NCBI GenBank assembly: GCA_025331125.1
Contig: JAOALB010000067.1
Coordinates: 1-64,000, forward strand
DNA length: 64,000 bases
Direction: 5' to 3'
Origin: Mycogone perniciosa
Taxonomy: Eukaryota; Ascomycota; Sordariomycetes; Hypocreales; Hypocreaceae
Part shown: positions 33,901 to 47,301 of the stretch, one piece after another
Numbering within the stretch: the stretch's first letter is position 1
Layout: each line of letters begins with the position of its first letter
Made by a program: the position numbers and the translations under genes
Notes under the pieces: generated by a model
The model's input: only the letters and a program-made list of their open reading frames with translations
Told to the model about the DNA's origin: nothing
Database searches by the model: none

Positions 33901-36900
33901 ATTAAAAAAGTATTAAACTTTATTCATAATTTTATAATTCTTTTATTTTTTAATTTTAATAATTTTCTTAATTGCTAATTACTATCCCTTGATACTATAT
34001 ATATATTTTATTAATTTAGCTAATTTTTAATAAAAGATTAATTTTAATGCTAAAATAATATATTTTAATAGTTTAGTATTAATAAAGGTTTTATTTAAAT
34101 TTTAAATGTATTTTAAAATATAGTATTAAACCCTAAGCATTACTTTTTTATTATTATATATAAGTTTTAATCCTTATACTGCAATAGTATTTAAAAGTAA
34201 TTAATATACTATAATTATAAAATTAAATAATATCTATAAAATAATATATTAAAATTATACTATTAAGTTTATAGCACCTATTAAAAAGGTATAGTATTTT
34301 AAAAGGCTAATAAAGCTTACAAATATAGTTATATTTTAACATTTTTTATTAAAAGGGATTTAATTATATTTTAAGAAAAAGTCTAATAACAATAGTATTA
34401 TATAGCCTATAAAATCTTTACTTAATTAATTAGCGTTTAAAGGAATAAAAGCGTCTTTAATAGTTACTTTATTTATTTATATAATAGAATTAATAAACTA
34501 AAGGCTATTATCTCTTTTTTATATTAAAGAAAATAGGTTTTTATATAGCCTATAGCCTTTTATTAAAAGGCCTTTTTTAATATAAAGTTATAGCAGGTTA
34601 ACTACTTTTTTTTTTTCCCTTTAAAAATTAAAATATTACTGCTTTACTAGGCATTATATTCTACTATATAAATAGTTTATAGTAAAGCAATTTTAAAATC
34701 TAGCTTTTTATATTCTATAAAATCCCAGGAAAGTATTATTTCTTTATTTTTTAAAATCTATATTAGGATTGCGGTTTTTTATATTATTAGTTTCTTTTCT
34801 ATTATTTTCAGGATTACAGCTAGTCAGTCTAGTTTAAGCTTTAACCTAATTTTAATAAATAAAACTTTTAAAGTAATATAGTTAATAAAAAGAGTATTAA
34901 AGTTTAAGTTATTTTTTACTTTTTTTTATTTTTCTTTATTTTTAATAAAGACTTTTAATAAAGATAAAACTATTAAATAGTGTAGTATCTATTAAAGAGA
35001 TTTTTATACTTTTTTTTATATATATAGTATTAGTTTTAATCCTTTTGCGTTTTTATACTCTTTTTTAAAATCTTTTCTTTTAATCCTTTATTTCTTTAAA
35101 CTCTTATACTATTTTCTTTATTACTTTTATCTAATCCTTTAAATTATTAGCCAATACCAGTTAAATTTTAATCCTCTTTAATTTACCTTAATAATCAGTA
35201 TAAAACCTTTTCTTTAAAAGTAAATTAAAGTATTTTTAAGCTTTTTTTTATTTTATTAACTTTATACTTAGTTATAAAGTTAATATTTATTTTAGCTTTA
35301 AGTTATATAATGCCTTTATTTTATATTACTAATAGATAGCTCCTGCAGTTAAAGTAATAATTTAAATACTTTTTATTTTATATTTTATATATAAATCCCT
35401 ATTCTTTAATATATAATTAAATATTAACTATATAACTTCAATATATAGTATTTTAAAGATAAAAGGCATTAAGACTTTATTTAATATAATATAAAATCTT
35501 ACTGCTATTTATATATTGCCTATATATACTTAAATAACAGTTTCTTTAATTATATTTACTTGCCTATTATTAAATACAGTATTAACTGCTTAGCAGGGGT
35601 ATACCTTTAAATTATATTTTACAGCTAGCTAATAAAAAATAATATTCTCTTTTAACTTTAAATTTATAAATACTTTAATAAATATACTATTAAGCTATTT
35701 TAACTATACTTATATTTAAAGCAGGTTTTATAAGTATTTAAAGATCTTTCCTATTTAAATTATATTAATTTAAGCTATTAATATCTATTTTTAATTTACT
35801 TTATAGTTAATAGCAATATATAATTGCTTTAATTTATAAAAGTATACTTTTAATAGTAGTAAAGCATTAAAGTTCTTAAAATTAATTAATCTTTTATTTA
35901 AAAATCCTTTTATTTATAAGGATTATAAAAGCGCAGCTTTAAAATATTAGTTTTATAATAACTAGATAGTCTATATAGTTAATTTTATATATATAGCTAT
36001 TACGTTTAGTGTCTTTAATAGTTTTTCGTTTAAAGGGTATTCATAGGTAAAGAGAGATATTACTTAATATAAAGCAGGTTTAGAAATAGTTAAATTAATT
36101 TTCTTATAAAACTATATTTTAGTAATTCTTTATAATTTTATAATTAAGTTTACTTTTAAAGCGTTTATAAGTTTTAAAATAGTATTTAAAAGAATATTAG
36201 TTTTAAACTTAATTATATTATTTAAAACTACAGTTTAAATTAATATTTTAGCTTACTTTACTTTTAGTAATTCCTTGTTATTTTTAACCTTTACAATTTT
36301 ACTGTTTTTATTATATTATAATTTCAATAATATAGTCTTTAAAATTATAAATATAAGGTTTAAATACAGTGACTTCTTTTTAATTAACTGCTTTAATTAA
36401 AGTAATAATAGTTCCTCTTTAACTTATTTATCTACTTTATTAATTATTTAAATGCGCTTTTATCCTTTACTGACTATAAGGTTAGCGAGGAAAGTTAAAT
36501 TAAATAATTCTGCAGTTAAGCAGTTTTAATTATATTTATTTAAGCAGTTTTTAAGGGAATTTATTTTAGCTAGGTTTATAGAGATATTTTTAGCCCTATC
36601 TATACCTATATTATTTTATTTACTATTAATTATTTAATCTCTGCTTATAAAATATATAATATTTATTATTAGTCCTTTTATAAAGACTATATTTAACCTT
36701 TATAATAGTTTAATCTTAAATATCTCCCTATACTTTATTTCTTTATAAACTGTATTAAAGCGTTTAGTTTTATAGTAGTTTACTTTTTAATTAAAAAAGC
36801 TAAGTTTTATCTTTTTTATAAATAATAGGCTTAGTAAAACTTTATCTTAAGCTTTAAATAATTCCACTTAAAGCGCTAGTATCTTTTATATATAGGTTTT

Positions 36901-39238
36901 AATAGTTATAATTACTTTAATACATTAAACTAAGACTAGGACTTTCTATAGGTTTACCTAAACTATTCTTGCCCTTAAATTATATATTATAAACCTATAG
37001 CTTTTATTATAGGCTAGCTTAGCGCAGTTTTAAAGGAAATAGCTTTTATTTATATAATACTAATAATATTTTATATTTATAACTGCCTTTAAATAATAGT
37101 AAAAGAAAAGGTTTAATATATTATTATATAAAGGGTTTATTATATTAATATTATTAATATAAAAAGTCTTTATTTAGGTTTATTACTATTAGTGGTAATA
37201 TAATAATACTTTTTTTTTAAATTAATTATTTTAGCCTTTTAATTAAAAAAATAAACTGCTAATTTTATTAAATTCTTTAAATAAAGTATTTATTTAATTA
37301 TTAAGCTGTAAAGATATATTTAGTTTTATAGGCTTAAGCTGCTACTCTTTTTACCTTTTCAAAATTAAGCTTATTTCTAACTTAAATAAATTAAATATAT
37401 ACCTAGTTTTAAAAGGCATCTTTATAGATTCTCGAAAATAAGCTCTTCAAATATTAAATTCTGTAAGCATTTTATTATAAAAAAGTATTTAAACTTTAAT
37501 ATACTTTAACTCCATAAAATTATTAATTTCCTTAATTTCTTTAAAGGCCATTATTAATTAAAGTAGCTTTAATAATATTGCTTTAGTAATATTATAAAAA
37601 TATAATATAGCTGCCTTTTAATTTCTTTTATTAAACCTTTAATAAAAGTATTAATATTAAAGTAATTAATTTATTATAGATTATATTTTAATAGGCTTAT
37701 AATAATAAAGATTTTAAAGCTGCGCAGTATATAATTTTAATTATTCTTTATTATACTGCTTATAATATTATATAAACTCCTTTTTAACTTTATTTTAATT
37801 AATACGTTCTTTAATAAACATTTAAACTGGTTTTTATTCTTTTAGTTTTATAAATAGTTTTAAGTATTTTCTTTTAGTCTTTTATTAAAATTCCCTAATC
37901 TTTTATTTTTTACTTATAGTTCTTTAAAAACTAAAATATATTTTTACTATTAAATTTATTTATAAAATTCATCTTTATAGGTAGCTTTATTCTTTAAATA
38001 TTCTTAAAAGCTTAAGCGAGGAAAAGGAACTTTTAGGAAAGTATTCTTTTATTTTTTGCCAAAAAACTTAATCTTTCCCTAGTTTCTATTGCAATAGATT
38101 TAAAAGCTATTAAATTAGGCCAGGTATATAATTAAATAATTTTTTTAATTAGGGTTTTAAAGAAAAGGTTATATTTAATACTTTAATAACTGAAAGTTAC
38201 TTATTTACTTTTAATCCCTTTATATAAAGTTAAAATAAACTATTAAAGTCTTCATTAAATAGTCTTTTAATAATAATATACTATTTATCCTACTAGTCTA
38301 AATTATTTAATTTAAATATTTAACTAGTATAGGCGTATTCCTTTTTTAAGTAAAAAAGGGATATATTCTTTTAATAAAAGGGTTATAGCAGAGTATTCCT
38401 TTATAGTAGGGAGTCTTTCTATAATAAAGAAAGGTTTTATTTATTTATTTAAAATAATACAATTAACCATTCTTTTAAGGATAATTTCCTTTATTAATAC
38501 TAGTTTTATAGTATTAAATTATTATCCTTTTTAAATCTCTTTTAAATAGCTTTAATATAAGTAAAAGTAATCTATATATAAAAGATATAAAAGTAATAAA
38601 AATAATATTTTTATTAAAAGTTAAAGAAAATTGAATTAAAAGGGTTAATAAAATTAAAATAAAGTCTTTATATTAAAAGATTAAATAATTAGTTTATTTC
38701 TTGCCAATTCTTATAATTGCTTTATTAGCTTGCTTATAAGGTTATAAGCGAAATAAGAGTTATAATAGTATATCGCTAATTTAAAGGGGATTATATTATA
38801 TAAAGCTAACTTTTTAATTTATATATTTGCCTTTACTATATTAACTAGTCTTTTAGTAATTTCCCTTAATTCTTTAACCTTTTATTAATAGGTATTATAG
38901 GCTACTAGTTTCTTAAGATTTCGCTTATTTATTGTACTTTAGCGCATTACACTTAAGTTAACTAATCTTAATTCCTATATTTCAGAAATTATAACTCAAT
39001 AACCTATATTTTTAAAATCGAGTATTATATTAATCTATATTAACTGGCTATAATAAAGGGTTTTTAGGCTATTTCTTTTAGCTAATTGTCTTATATTTAC
39101 TTAAAGATTTATTAAAGTTGGCCTATAATTTTATTAATAGTTAAATAAAGGTAAGCTTTAATAGTAGGATAAAAGTGCCCTTAATAATTGCTTCCTATAA
39201 TGCAATCCTTGAGATTTCCCTTTATTTTAGTTACTAGT

Positions 39239-39630
39239 TTTATTAAAGGGGAATTGGCGCTCTAAATATATATATATACTAACAATAACTAGAATAAAGT
39301 ATAAAAACCGCGCTTTTAATAGAACTATAAAGCTGTAATTAAGTAATATAGGGATTAAAAGATACTGCGAATTATTTAATTATAATATCTACAGTTAAAA
39401 GCAACTAACAGCTACCTCTTTACGCCTTAATAGCTATACAATTATAGGTAAAGGTAATATATTAAAGGAGAACGCAGGTTAGTTTTTTATTAAATTAGGT
39501 TTATCTGTTTATCTTTATAGTCTTATACCTCCCTAACCTAATAGTTACTTAAATAAATAACTGACTTTACTTAAATAGGTTAATAAAAAGGACTATAAAT
39601 GTATTAGGTATATTAGTTACCCTTAATAAA
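39239..39630. repeat. Right LTR of element C (392 bp)
   Basis: It has the same length and orientation as the left copy, ending CCTTAATAAA directly before the duplicated GTAG. Differences from its partner are mostly C/T and G/A. Confidence 0.85.
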
Positions 39631-39634
39631 GTAG

Positions 39635-40307
39635 CCTGCCTTTAAAATACTAGCCTTTAAATCGATATTATTAAATGCAAGTTTAAAATAATAAAGATAA
39701 AATACCTTAGCTTAATTATTACTTTAAAGGGACTAGAAATAGATCCTAAGAAAGTTAAGGTTATATTAAACTACCAATTACTTAAAGGAGTAAAAGACTT
39801 ATAAAAGTTCCTTAGCTTTATAAATTTTTATTACTATTTTATTTAAAAATACTTTAAAATAGCTATACTATTAAATAAGCTTTTAAAGAAAGATTAACTA
39901 TATACTTAAAGAGAGAAATAGTAGGAAGCCTTTAATTTAATTAAATATACCTTTAAATTAACCTTAATTTTAGCCCTCTTTATCTATAATAAATAAATAG
40001 TCTTTAAAATTAATGCCTTTAATTAAGTATTAGGCAGTATTTTATTACAGTATGATAAAAAAAGGCATTCTATACTCTATTATATTTTTCTCTATAAAGT
40101 ATAACACTTAAAAATACAATTATAAAATTTATAATAAAGAATTTTTAACTATTATTAAAGTAATAAAAGAGTAGCACTTAAAATTACAAAGCTTATAAAA
40201 GTTTAATATTATTATAGACTATAAGAACTTTAAATACTTTACCTTAATAAAAGCCTTAAATTAGCGGTAAGTCTAATAGTTTAAATTCCTCTTTAGCTTT
40301 AACTTCT
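39635..40307 (+). pseudogene. Element A reverse transcriptase/RNase H remnant between insertions
   Basis: This is the clearest protein trace in the AT block. Ignoring stops, the + strand gives KYLGLIIT, the KGVKDL-KFLSF-NFYY turn, LLNKLLKKD, QEAFNLIKYTF, a LGSILLQYDKK segment and an RNase H tail near 40.25 kb. It is flanked by element C on the left and element B on the right, and the RNase H continues across B from 47302. Confidence 0.8.
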
Positions 40308-40694
40308 TGTAACGATCCGGGTTAGTTCTCAATAGTTAAACCGAGGTTTATAGGTTTATATTGACAGAGAGGTCAGGGATAAATACTAAGTAGGGTAATA
40401 TAGTCACTATTCTATAGAACAGGTAGTTCAAGGAAATAATTATATTAACAATTGTCTAAGTAACTATACTAAATTATTATAACTTATTTAGTTTTATATA
40501 TAAAGGAGATATATAATAAATATACTTAAATCGTTTAAATTATAGCAATCCCAATAATCTAAGATTACAGTTTTATATAGTAATCCCTTTTATAGGATTA
40601 CGCTTATAGCTATAATCTATCAGTAATTGGTTAAAGGTTCCGACATTCTGCCGTAATCCTATAACCAGGTCTTCGATATAGTCGGGTTATAATA
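40308..40694. repeat. Left LTR of element B (387 bp)
   Basis: It begins TGTAACGATCCGGGTT. Shared landmarks with the right copy are CCAGGTCTTCGATATAG near the right end and two nearby TAATCC/GGATTAC tracts. This copy keeps more C and G than the other at its start. Confidence 0.84.
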
Positions 40695-43600
40695 TAATAT
40701 CCCCCTCCTATTAATTTTATCTTTAAGACTTATTAGTTCTTTTATAAGTTTTATCCATTTATTCTTTTTTACTTTTCCAATATTAATACTATAATAGATT
40801 ATATTACTAAACCTTGCGCTTATAAATCTAATAAATATACTTTATTTACTTTTTTAATTCTTTTTAAAGGCAATTCCGCTAATATACTTTATACTTTTTA
40901 CTTTTAAAAGAAATTAGTTTATTAAATAATAAATAACTCTTTACAGTATAGTGAATATATATATTAAAGCCGTTCTTATAATAAGGTTTTAATTGCTTTA
41001 TTTTATATACTTCCTCTTTTTCCTTTCCTTTATATTTTTCTATTAACCTTTTTAGTTATATATATAGTTAAATAATAGAAAAAGCTTAAGCTAAAAAAGC
41101 ATAAAGTAAGTGAGAAGCTAGAAAGTCTTTATTTTTATCTAGTAAAGCTTTAATTGCAGATTGCAGCAGCTGCAGGGTATTTAAACTATATTTAGTGTAC
41201 TAAAAAGAAGGTATATAAGCAATATACTAAACTTTTTAAATGGAGGCTATAAGGTTTAGATAAATAGGATAGCGTACTGCCCTCTTTATTTATTTAAGAG
41301 GCAGAGGTAGTAATTAATCTTTAGTCACTGGGGGTACCCGTTAAAGTGGATTAGGCTTCTTTAAGGCTTAGCGACGATTTTGCGGATTTAGGTCTTTTAG
41401 TTTTAGGGATTAATAAAACTGCTTAAATTTATTCTTAGCGTTTAATAGGTATTTAATAGATTTTTAAAAGTTATATTCCTCTTTATAGTTTTTCTATTTA
41501 ATTAAATACTAGTATTTTTTATTTTTTATTTATATAGCTTTAATTTCTTTTATTTTATATTTTTTTTTAACTGCTAAGACTTTAATTAAGTCTATAATCG
41601 GTCTATTCTTTACTTTATTTTATAATACTTTCTTAAGTAGTAAAATATAATGTACTAGGTAAATTTAGATATTGTCTAGTAGTATAAGTTTATAAATAAC
41701 TTTTAAAATAACCTTTTTAATTAAATTAGGTTTAAGTTTTTTAAAATTTAATTTATTGCTTAATTATATTATTTTAATATTTATAGTCTTTTCTTTTAAT
41801 AAGTAATAATATAAGTAAACTATATCTCCCTTTTTAAAGATTAATCCTTTTAATTTATATTTATTAATATACTTTTTTATTTTTTTTATATAAAGTAAAA
41901 GTATATTTATATTTTTTTATATAACTACTTTATATCTTTAGCTTTGATTTATACTTTATTAATATATAGGCCTTTTTTAGTGCTTTATATATATCTAGCG
42001 TAAAGCTATAGTTAATGTATATAGGGCTAAGTCCAGTTAACTTTAAAATCTTACTGTTATAGGATATTTATATAATTAATAATTTCTTTATTTAATTGTT
42101 TTAGTTAAAGTTAATATAACTTTTTAAATAGGCTTTAATAACCTAGTTAATGCATTTTATCTATCTATCTGTCTATAGGTAGTATATAGTATTAAACTTA
42201 TAATTTATTCTTAACTAGTTTATAAATACCTGCTAGAATTTAAATATAAAGGTTAATCTTTACTTAGAAATAATCTTAACTAAGATTATATAATTAGCTG
42301 CAATAAATTGCAAAAATATATAAATTAATATTTCTATATCTATTACCTTTTTATATAAAGAAAAGTAAAAGTATTTAATAAATTCGTCTATAATTACTAA
42401 AATACTATTATATTTAATCTTTAATTTTAATTTAATAGATAATAGTAGTTTAACGATAAAGTTGAATAAAATTAACTTCTATAGTTATTCTAGTATTGGT
42501 AAAGGTTAAAGTTTACTGTATAGTTTATGTTTTAAGGGTTTAACTATTTTATAAGTTATATAGCGAGAAATAATATCTTACACTACTTTTTTAGCCTTTA
42601 AAACTTAAAATACCTTTAAACTTGTTTATATATTTTGCGAATGCCTTTATATTTATATATTAAATATTAGCAGACTTCTATAATTATATTTTTCTAGAGT
42701 TTATCTAAAATCTAGATCTTTTTATTTTATTATTAAATTCCTTTTTTATTAAACTTTATATTTTCTGGGAATTTATTATTATCCTCAGTAATATAATGTT
42801 CTTTAATATATTAAAGTATAGTATTATTATTAAATACTTTATATATAGCTTAAAGCGCTATTTATTAGTAATATCTATTAAAGGTTTACTTTAAAATCTG
42901 CTTAATATATTTAATCTTTCCCTAGTTATAGTCAGTTTATTTATTAAGTGCATCTGCTTATCTATTTTTAGATCCTTTTTAGTAAATTAAGATATAGTCG
43001 AATTTTAAAAGGTATTTTATATAGTGGATTTATTTTCTAGAGAGTTATTAAACTGTCGCTAAATATATAATATTCTTATAGTTAATATATATTTTAACCT
43101 TATATATCCCTTTTAATAGGTAATATTGCTATTCTTTAAATATAAAAATAATAGCAAGGAATTCCTTATTATATATTAAGTAGTTTAATTCTATACTATA
43201 TAATACTTTAAAGTAGAAGGTAATAGGGCATAGTTTATAATTTTTATCCTTTTAACTAAATTAAACTTTTACAGTAAAATTAAAAGTATTTATTTTAACT
43301 TCTATTTCTTTAAATAAGTTAAATATAATAAATATAGGTTTTTCTGAGATAAAATGCTTAAGTTTATTAAAGGCTTTTTATATATTTAATACTTATAGAA
43401 ACTTTTAATCTTTTTTAGTAAATTTATAAAGAGTTTATATAATACTTTTATAGCCTTTAATAAATTATTAATAATAGTTAATAAGTTTTAAAAAGCTTTA
43501 AACTTCTTTAACTATTATAAGTATAGGCTAGTCTTTTACTGCTTATACCTTTAATAAATCTATATAAATTTCCTTAAAGGTAATAATATACTTTAAGAAA

Positions 43601-46600
43601 GTAACTTTCTATATATAGAATTTGCATTTCTTTAGTTTTATTAATAGTTTAATATTTTATAGTGTCTATAATACTTTATAGATATATTTTTTATATTCTT
43701 TAAAGGTATTTAAAAAGAGTAAAATATTATTTAACTAAATAACTACAAAGATATTACAGTATTCTTTTAATATATTATTAATTATTTTTTAAAATATCGC
43801 GGGGGCATTAATAAAATTAAAAGGTATAATTAGGTATTTAAATAAGCTATACTTAGTTTAAAAGGCAGTTATTTATTTATATTTTTCTTTAATACAAATA
43901 AAGTTATAAGCGCCTTTAAGATCCAGCGCTATGAACTACTTTTTTTTATATAGTTTATCCTATAATTTTATAATTAATAATAATAGAGTTTAATCTTTAA
44001 TAGTAGCTTTATTAAACTATTAATAGTTTATAATAAACTATAATTTACTTTTTTTCGTTAATATAAATATAATAGGATAGCCTGCTTTTAATAAAGAGGG
44101 TTAAATATACCCTTTAGCTAATATATTATTTAAATAGTTACATAGGCTTTTAAGCTTTTTTTTATTTAAATTATAGATTTTATAACAGGTAATGCTAGTA
44201 TTATCTTTAAGCTTAATTATATAGTCTAATTACCTGTATTCTAGTAGTTTTATATTAAATGTTTCTTTAAATAATTTATTATACTTCTAGTATTCTTTAA
44301 AGATATTCTATAGCTATTCTAGTAATACTACTATTTTAAAGCTTTTTATTTTAAATATTTTATTAATACTATTAAACATTTTTTATAAAAAGGCAAGTAT
44401 TTTTTAGATTTATTTATCCTTTCCTTTACTTTACTTAAATCTTACTTTTAGGTAGATTATTTCTATAATTAAACTAAAAGTAACTTTTTTAATTCCTTTT
44501 TTTAGTATACTTAAAGGTTTTATATAGGATTTCTGCCCTGCAGTTAAAGCCTTTTTAATAGTTCCAATTACTAGGGAAGCTTTACTATTGCGCCAATAAA
44601 GCTAGCCTTTCTCCCAATTAATATTAGGGTTATTGCGTCTTAACTAAAAATAACTAAAAATAATATTATATTTATCAATATTCATTATATTGCAAAAAAC
44701 TACTCCTTTATATTTAGCGATTTTAAGTTTAAGATAATTAATCCTTTAAACTTATATTCCTTAATTCTTTATAGTTAACGATATTCCTTTAAGGTTTTAA
44801 TATTTAGTTTAATAATAATAATTTTAAAGTCTTAATACTATATAGTTATAATCTATTCTTTAAAAGCATTATAATCCTATACCTATTTTATAAAGTAAAA
44901 CAAGATTTTAATTAAAAATGCATTATATTTTACTTTCTTTTAAAAATATATTATATACCTATATATAATACAAGTAACCTAAAATATAGTATAATACTCT
45001 TTATAAATAAGGTTATTTACAGTATAGTCTCTTTATCTATAAGTATATATAGGTTTTATTTATATAGCTAAAGCAATTAAAATTACTTCAATAGCTATTT
45101 TATTGCTGGTTTTATTTTATGCGTAAAGCTATTTATATAGGCGTAAATATATCCTATTTAATTATATACTTATATTAATTCTTTTAACTATATAAAGGTA
45201 ATACTTATTTAGGTTATTTTTAAGGTTACTGTATATTAGTAGTATATTTTCTAGTTTTAAAGGTATAGTACTATATAGCAATAGTCTATATTATAAAGGG
45301 TTATTTTTATTTTTATTATTAAAGTTACTGCTGCAAGTCTATCCTTTATAGCCTACAGCAATTTAATTAAAATATTAATAGTTAATTATAGCGACTATTT
45401 ATTTATCTGGGATACTATTATCTTTATTTAACTCTATATAGCTAAAGTGTAGGTTTTATTTTATTAAACTGTTTAGGTATAGTAAATACTTATTTACTCT
45501 ATCTTCTTTAAATATATCTTTATAAATTAAAAATCTATGTCTTAACTAATATCCCTTTTAGTTTATTATAAATATCTTTTTAAGTTATTTCAAATATTAT
45601 CTGCTTTTATCTTTACTAGGTTTATAAACAGGGCAGCTATTATTATAGTATACAATCTAGTTAAATAATATATAATTAATAGTTTTCGAAACTATATTAA
45701 CTTTTTATCTAGGTTTTAGTATAGGCTTTTAAGGTTTATTAGTTTTTAGTTTTTAAAGAGCTTTATAGTCCTTTAAAATATATCTTAATTTATTATAGTT
45801 ATAATAAATAACCTTTACTTTCATTTTTTAAATAGTATCTAAATCTATTCGACTAGGTCTTTTATTATTAAAGCTAGCAATATATTTTTATTGCTTTTTG
45901 CCTTAATTTATATACCTTTAATATTTATAAACTTATTTAAATTACTATTATCCTTTCTTTATATTTAAATAGAGTTTATAAAGTAAATTATCTATATTTA
46001 TACATTTTTTAATAAACTTGGTAATGCCTTTATCTTAAAAAAACTTATAAGCTTCCTTTTTAACTTCTAGCTTAAATTTATTATAAAAGCATTTAATAAA
46101 AGTAAAGTTTCTTTATTTAACCTTAAAAGCATAGTTCTTAAAGTATATAGTATAATTAAAGCATTTTCCTTTTTAAATTAAGTTTATAAGTTTATTTTCT
46201 GCAATATATTCTTTATTAATATTATTAAAGATATACTTTAGTTTTTCTTTAAATTAATTATAGCTAGTGAATATAAGCTGTATTTACTTATCAGCTTTAC
46301 TTTTATTATTAAGGAAATCCCTTTAAGTAGGTTTAAACTACTTTAAGACATTTCCTTTAAATTATCCAGCAGCTAAAAGGACTTTATTAATCTCTATATT
46401 AAGGCTAGTTAAGAAATAGGTAAAATAGTTATATAATTAAGTGAGAAATGGTTAAAGTGCTATAGTGCTTTTATTAAAGGGTTTAAAGGGCTGTATTTTA
46501 AGTAACTCTTTTAAATCCTTTAAAGGTTAATTCCCTCTATAGTTCAGTATAGGGTTTAAAGTAGGTGCAGGCAGTGCTTAATTCTGCAAGTTTATAATAA

Positions 46601-46910
46601 TCGCTTACTATTAGTAGATTATTTAATTAAGCCTAGTATTTTCAGTAATTAAATACTAATAGTATTGCTTTTATTTTATATAGTAAACTTTTATATATTA
46701 AAAGGCTTCCTTTATACAAATGCATAATTATTCTATTTTATCGACTTTATCTTTATCTTTACTTCTATTTATATTATTATCTCTATTATTATCCTGGACT
46801 TAGCGAGGAGGCAGGATAAAGGGTAAAGTGTTAGAAGAGGATACTGCAGCGGATATACTTATAGTATTGCTTAGGATTCTTAGTAGCCTTTTAAATAAAA
46901 GTCGTTAATA

Positions 46911-47296
46911 TATAATAATCTAGGTTAATTCTTAACAGTTAAACTAAATTTATAGGTTTATATTAATAGAGAGGTTGAAGATAAATACTAAGCTGGGTAA
47001 TATAATTACTATTTTATAAAATAGGTAATTTAGGTAAATAATTATATTAATAACTATTTGAATAACTATATTAAATAATTATAATATATTTAGTTTTATA
47101 TATAAAAGAGATATATAATAAATATACTTAAATTGTTTAGATTATAGTAATCCTAATAATCTAGGATTACAGTTTTATATAATAATCCCTTTTATAGGAT
47201 TACACTTATAGCCACAATCTATTAGTAATTGGTTAAAGGTTCCAACGTTCTGCCGTGATCCCGTAACCAGGTCTTCGATATAGTTAGGTCGTAACA
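46911..47296. repeat. Right LTR of element B (386 bp)
   Basis: It begins TATAATAATCTAGGTT, the C-to-T/G-to-A version of the left LTR start, and ends GGTCGTAACA. The distal end is the better preserved part of this copy. Confidence 0.84.
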
Positions 47297-47301
47297 CTTT
47301 T

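Larger units (their letters stand above)
27545..39630 (-). mobile_element. Large gypsy-type LTR retrotransposon C inserted in the RT of A
   Basis: It is 12,086 bp long with two 392-bp LTRs (27545-27936 and 39239-39630) and a GTAG duplication (27541-27544, 39631-39634). The A reverse transcriptase reads into the left edge (a DLLDY-IYIIYFNNI segment, the Y-L-D-D region) and resumes directly after the right edge. A purine tract next to the left LTR, seen on the minus strand (AAGGAGGG), sets the minus orientation. On that strand a reverse transcriptase is recognisable at about 34.56-33.9 kb (FINSI, DAFIPLNAN, and an SLLDFFSGYDQ-like region) followed by RNase H at about 33.7-33.4 kb. About 4.6 kb lies upstream of the RT as probable gag and 5.5 kb downstream as integrase and unknown sequence. 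No frame is intact. Confidence 0.8.
40308..47296 (-). mobile_element. Ty3/gypsy LTR retrotransposon B inserted in the RNase H of A
   Basis: It is 6,989 bp with LTRs of 387 bp (40308-40694) and 386 bp (46911-47296), each beginning TGTAACGATCC or its mutated form and ending GTAACA or its mutated form. The target duplication is CTTCT (40303-40307) against CTTTT (47297-47301), differing by one C-to-T. A pyrimidine run (TCCCCCTCC) beside the left LTR is the polypurine tract of the minus strand. On that strand a gypsy reverse transcriptase is readable at about 44.13-43.79 kb, including an ALDLKGAYN box. All frames are broken by RIP-type changes. Confidence 0.84.
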
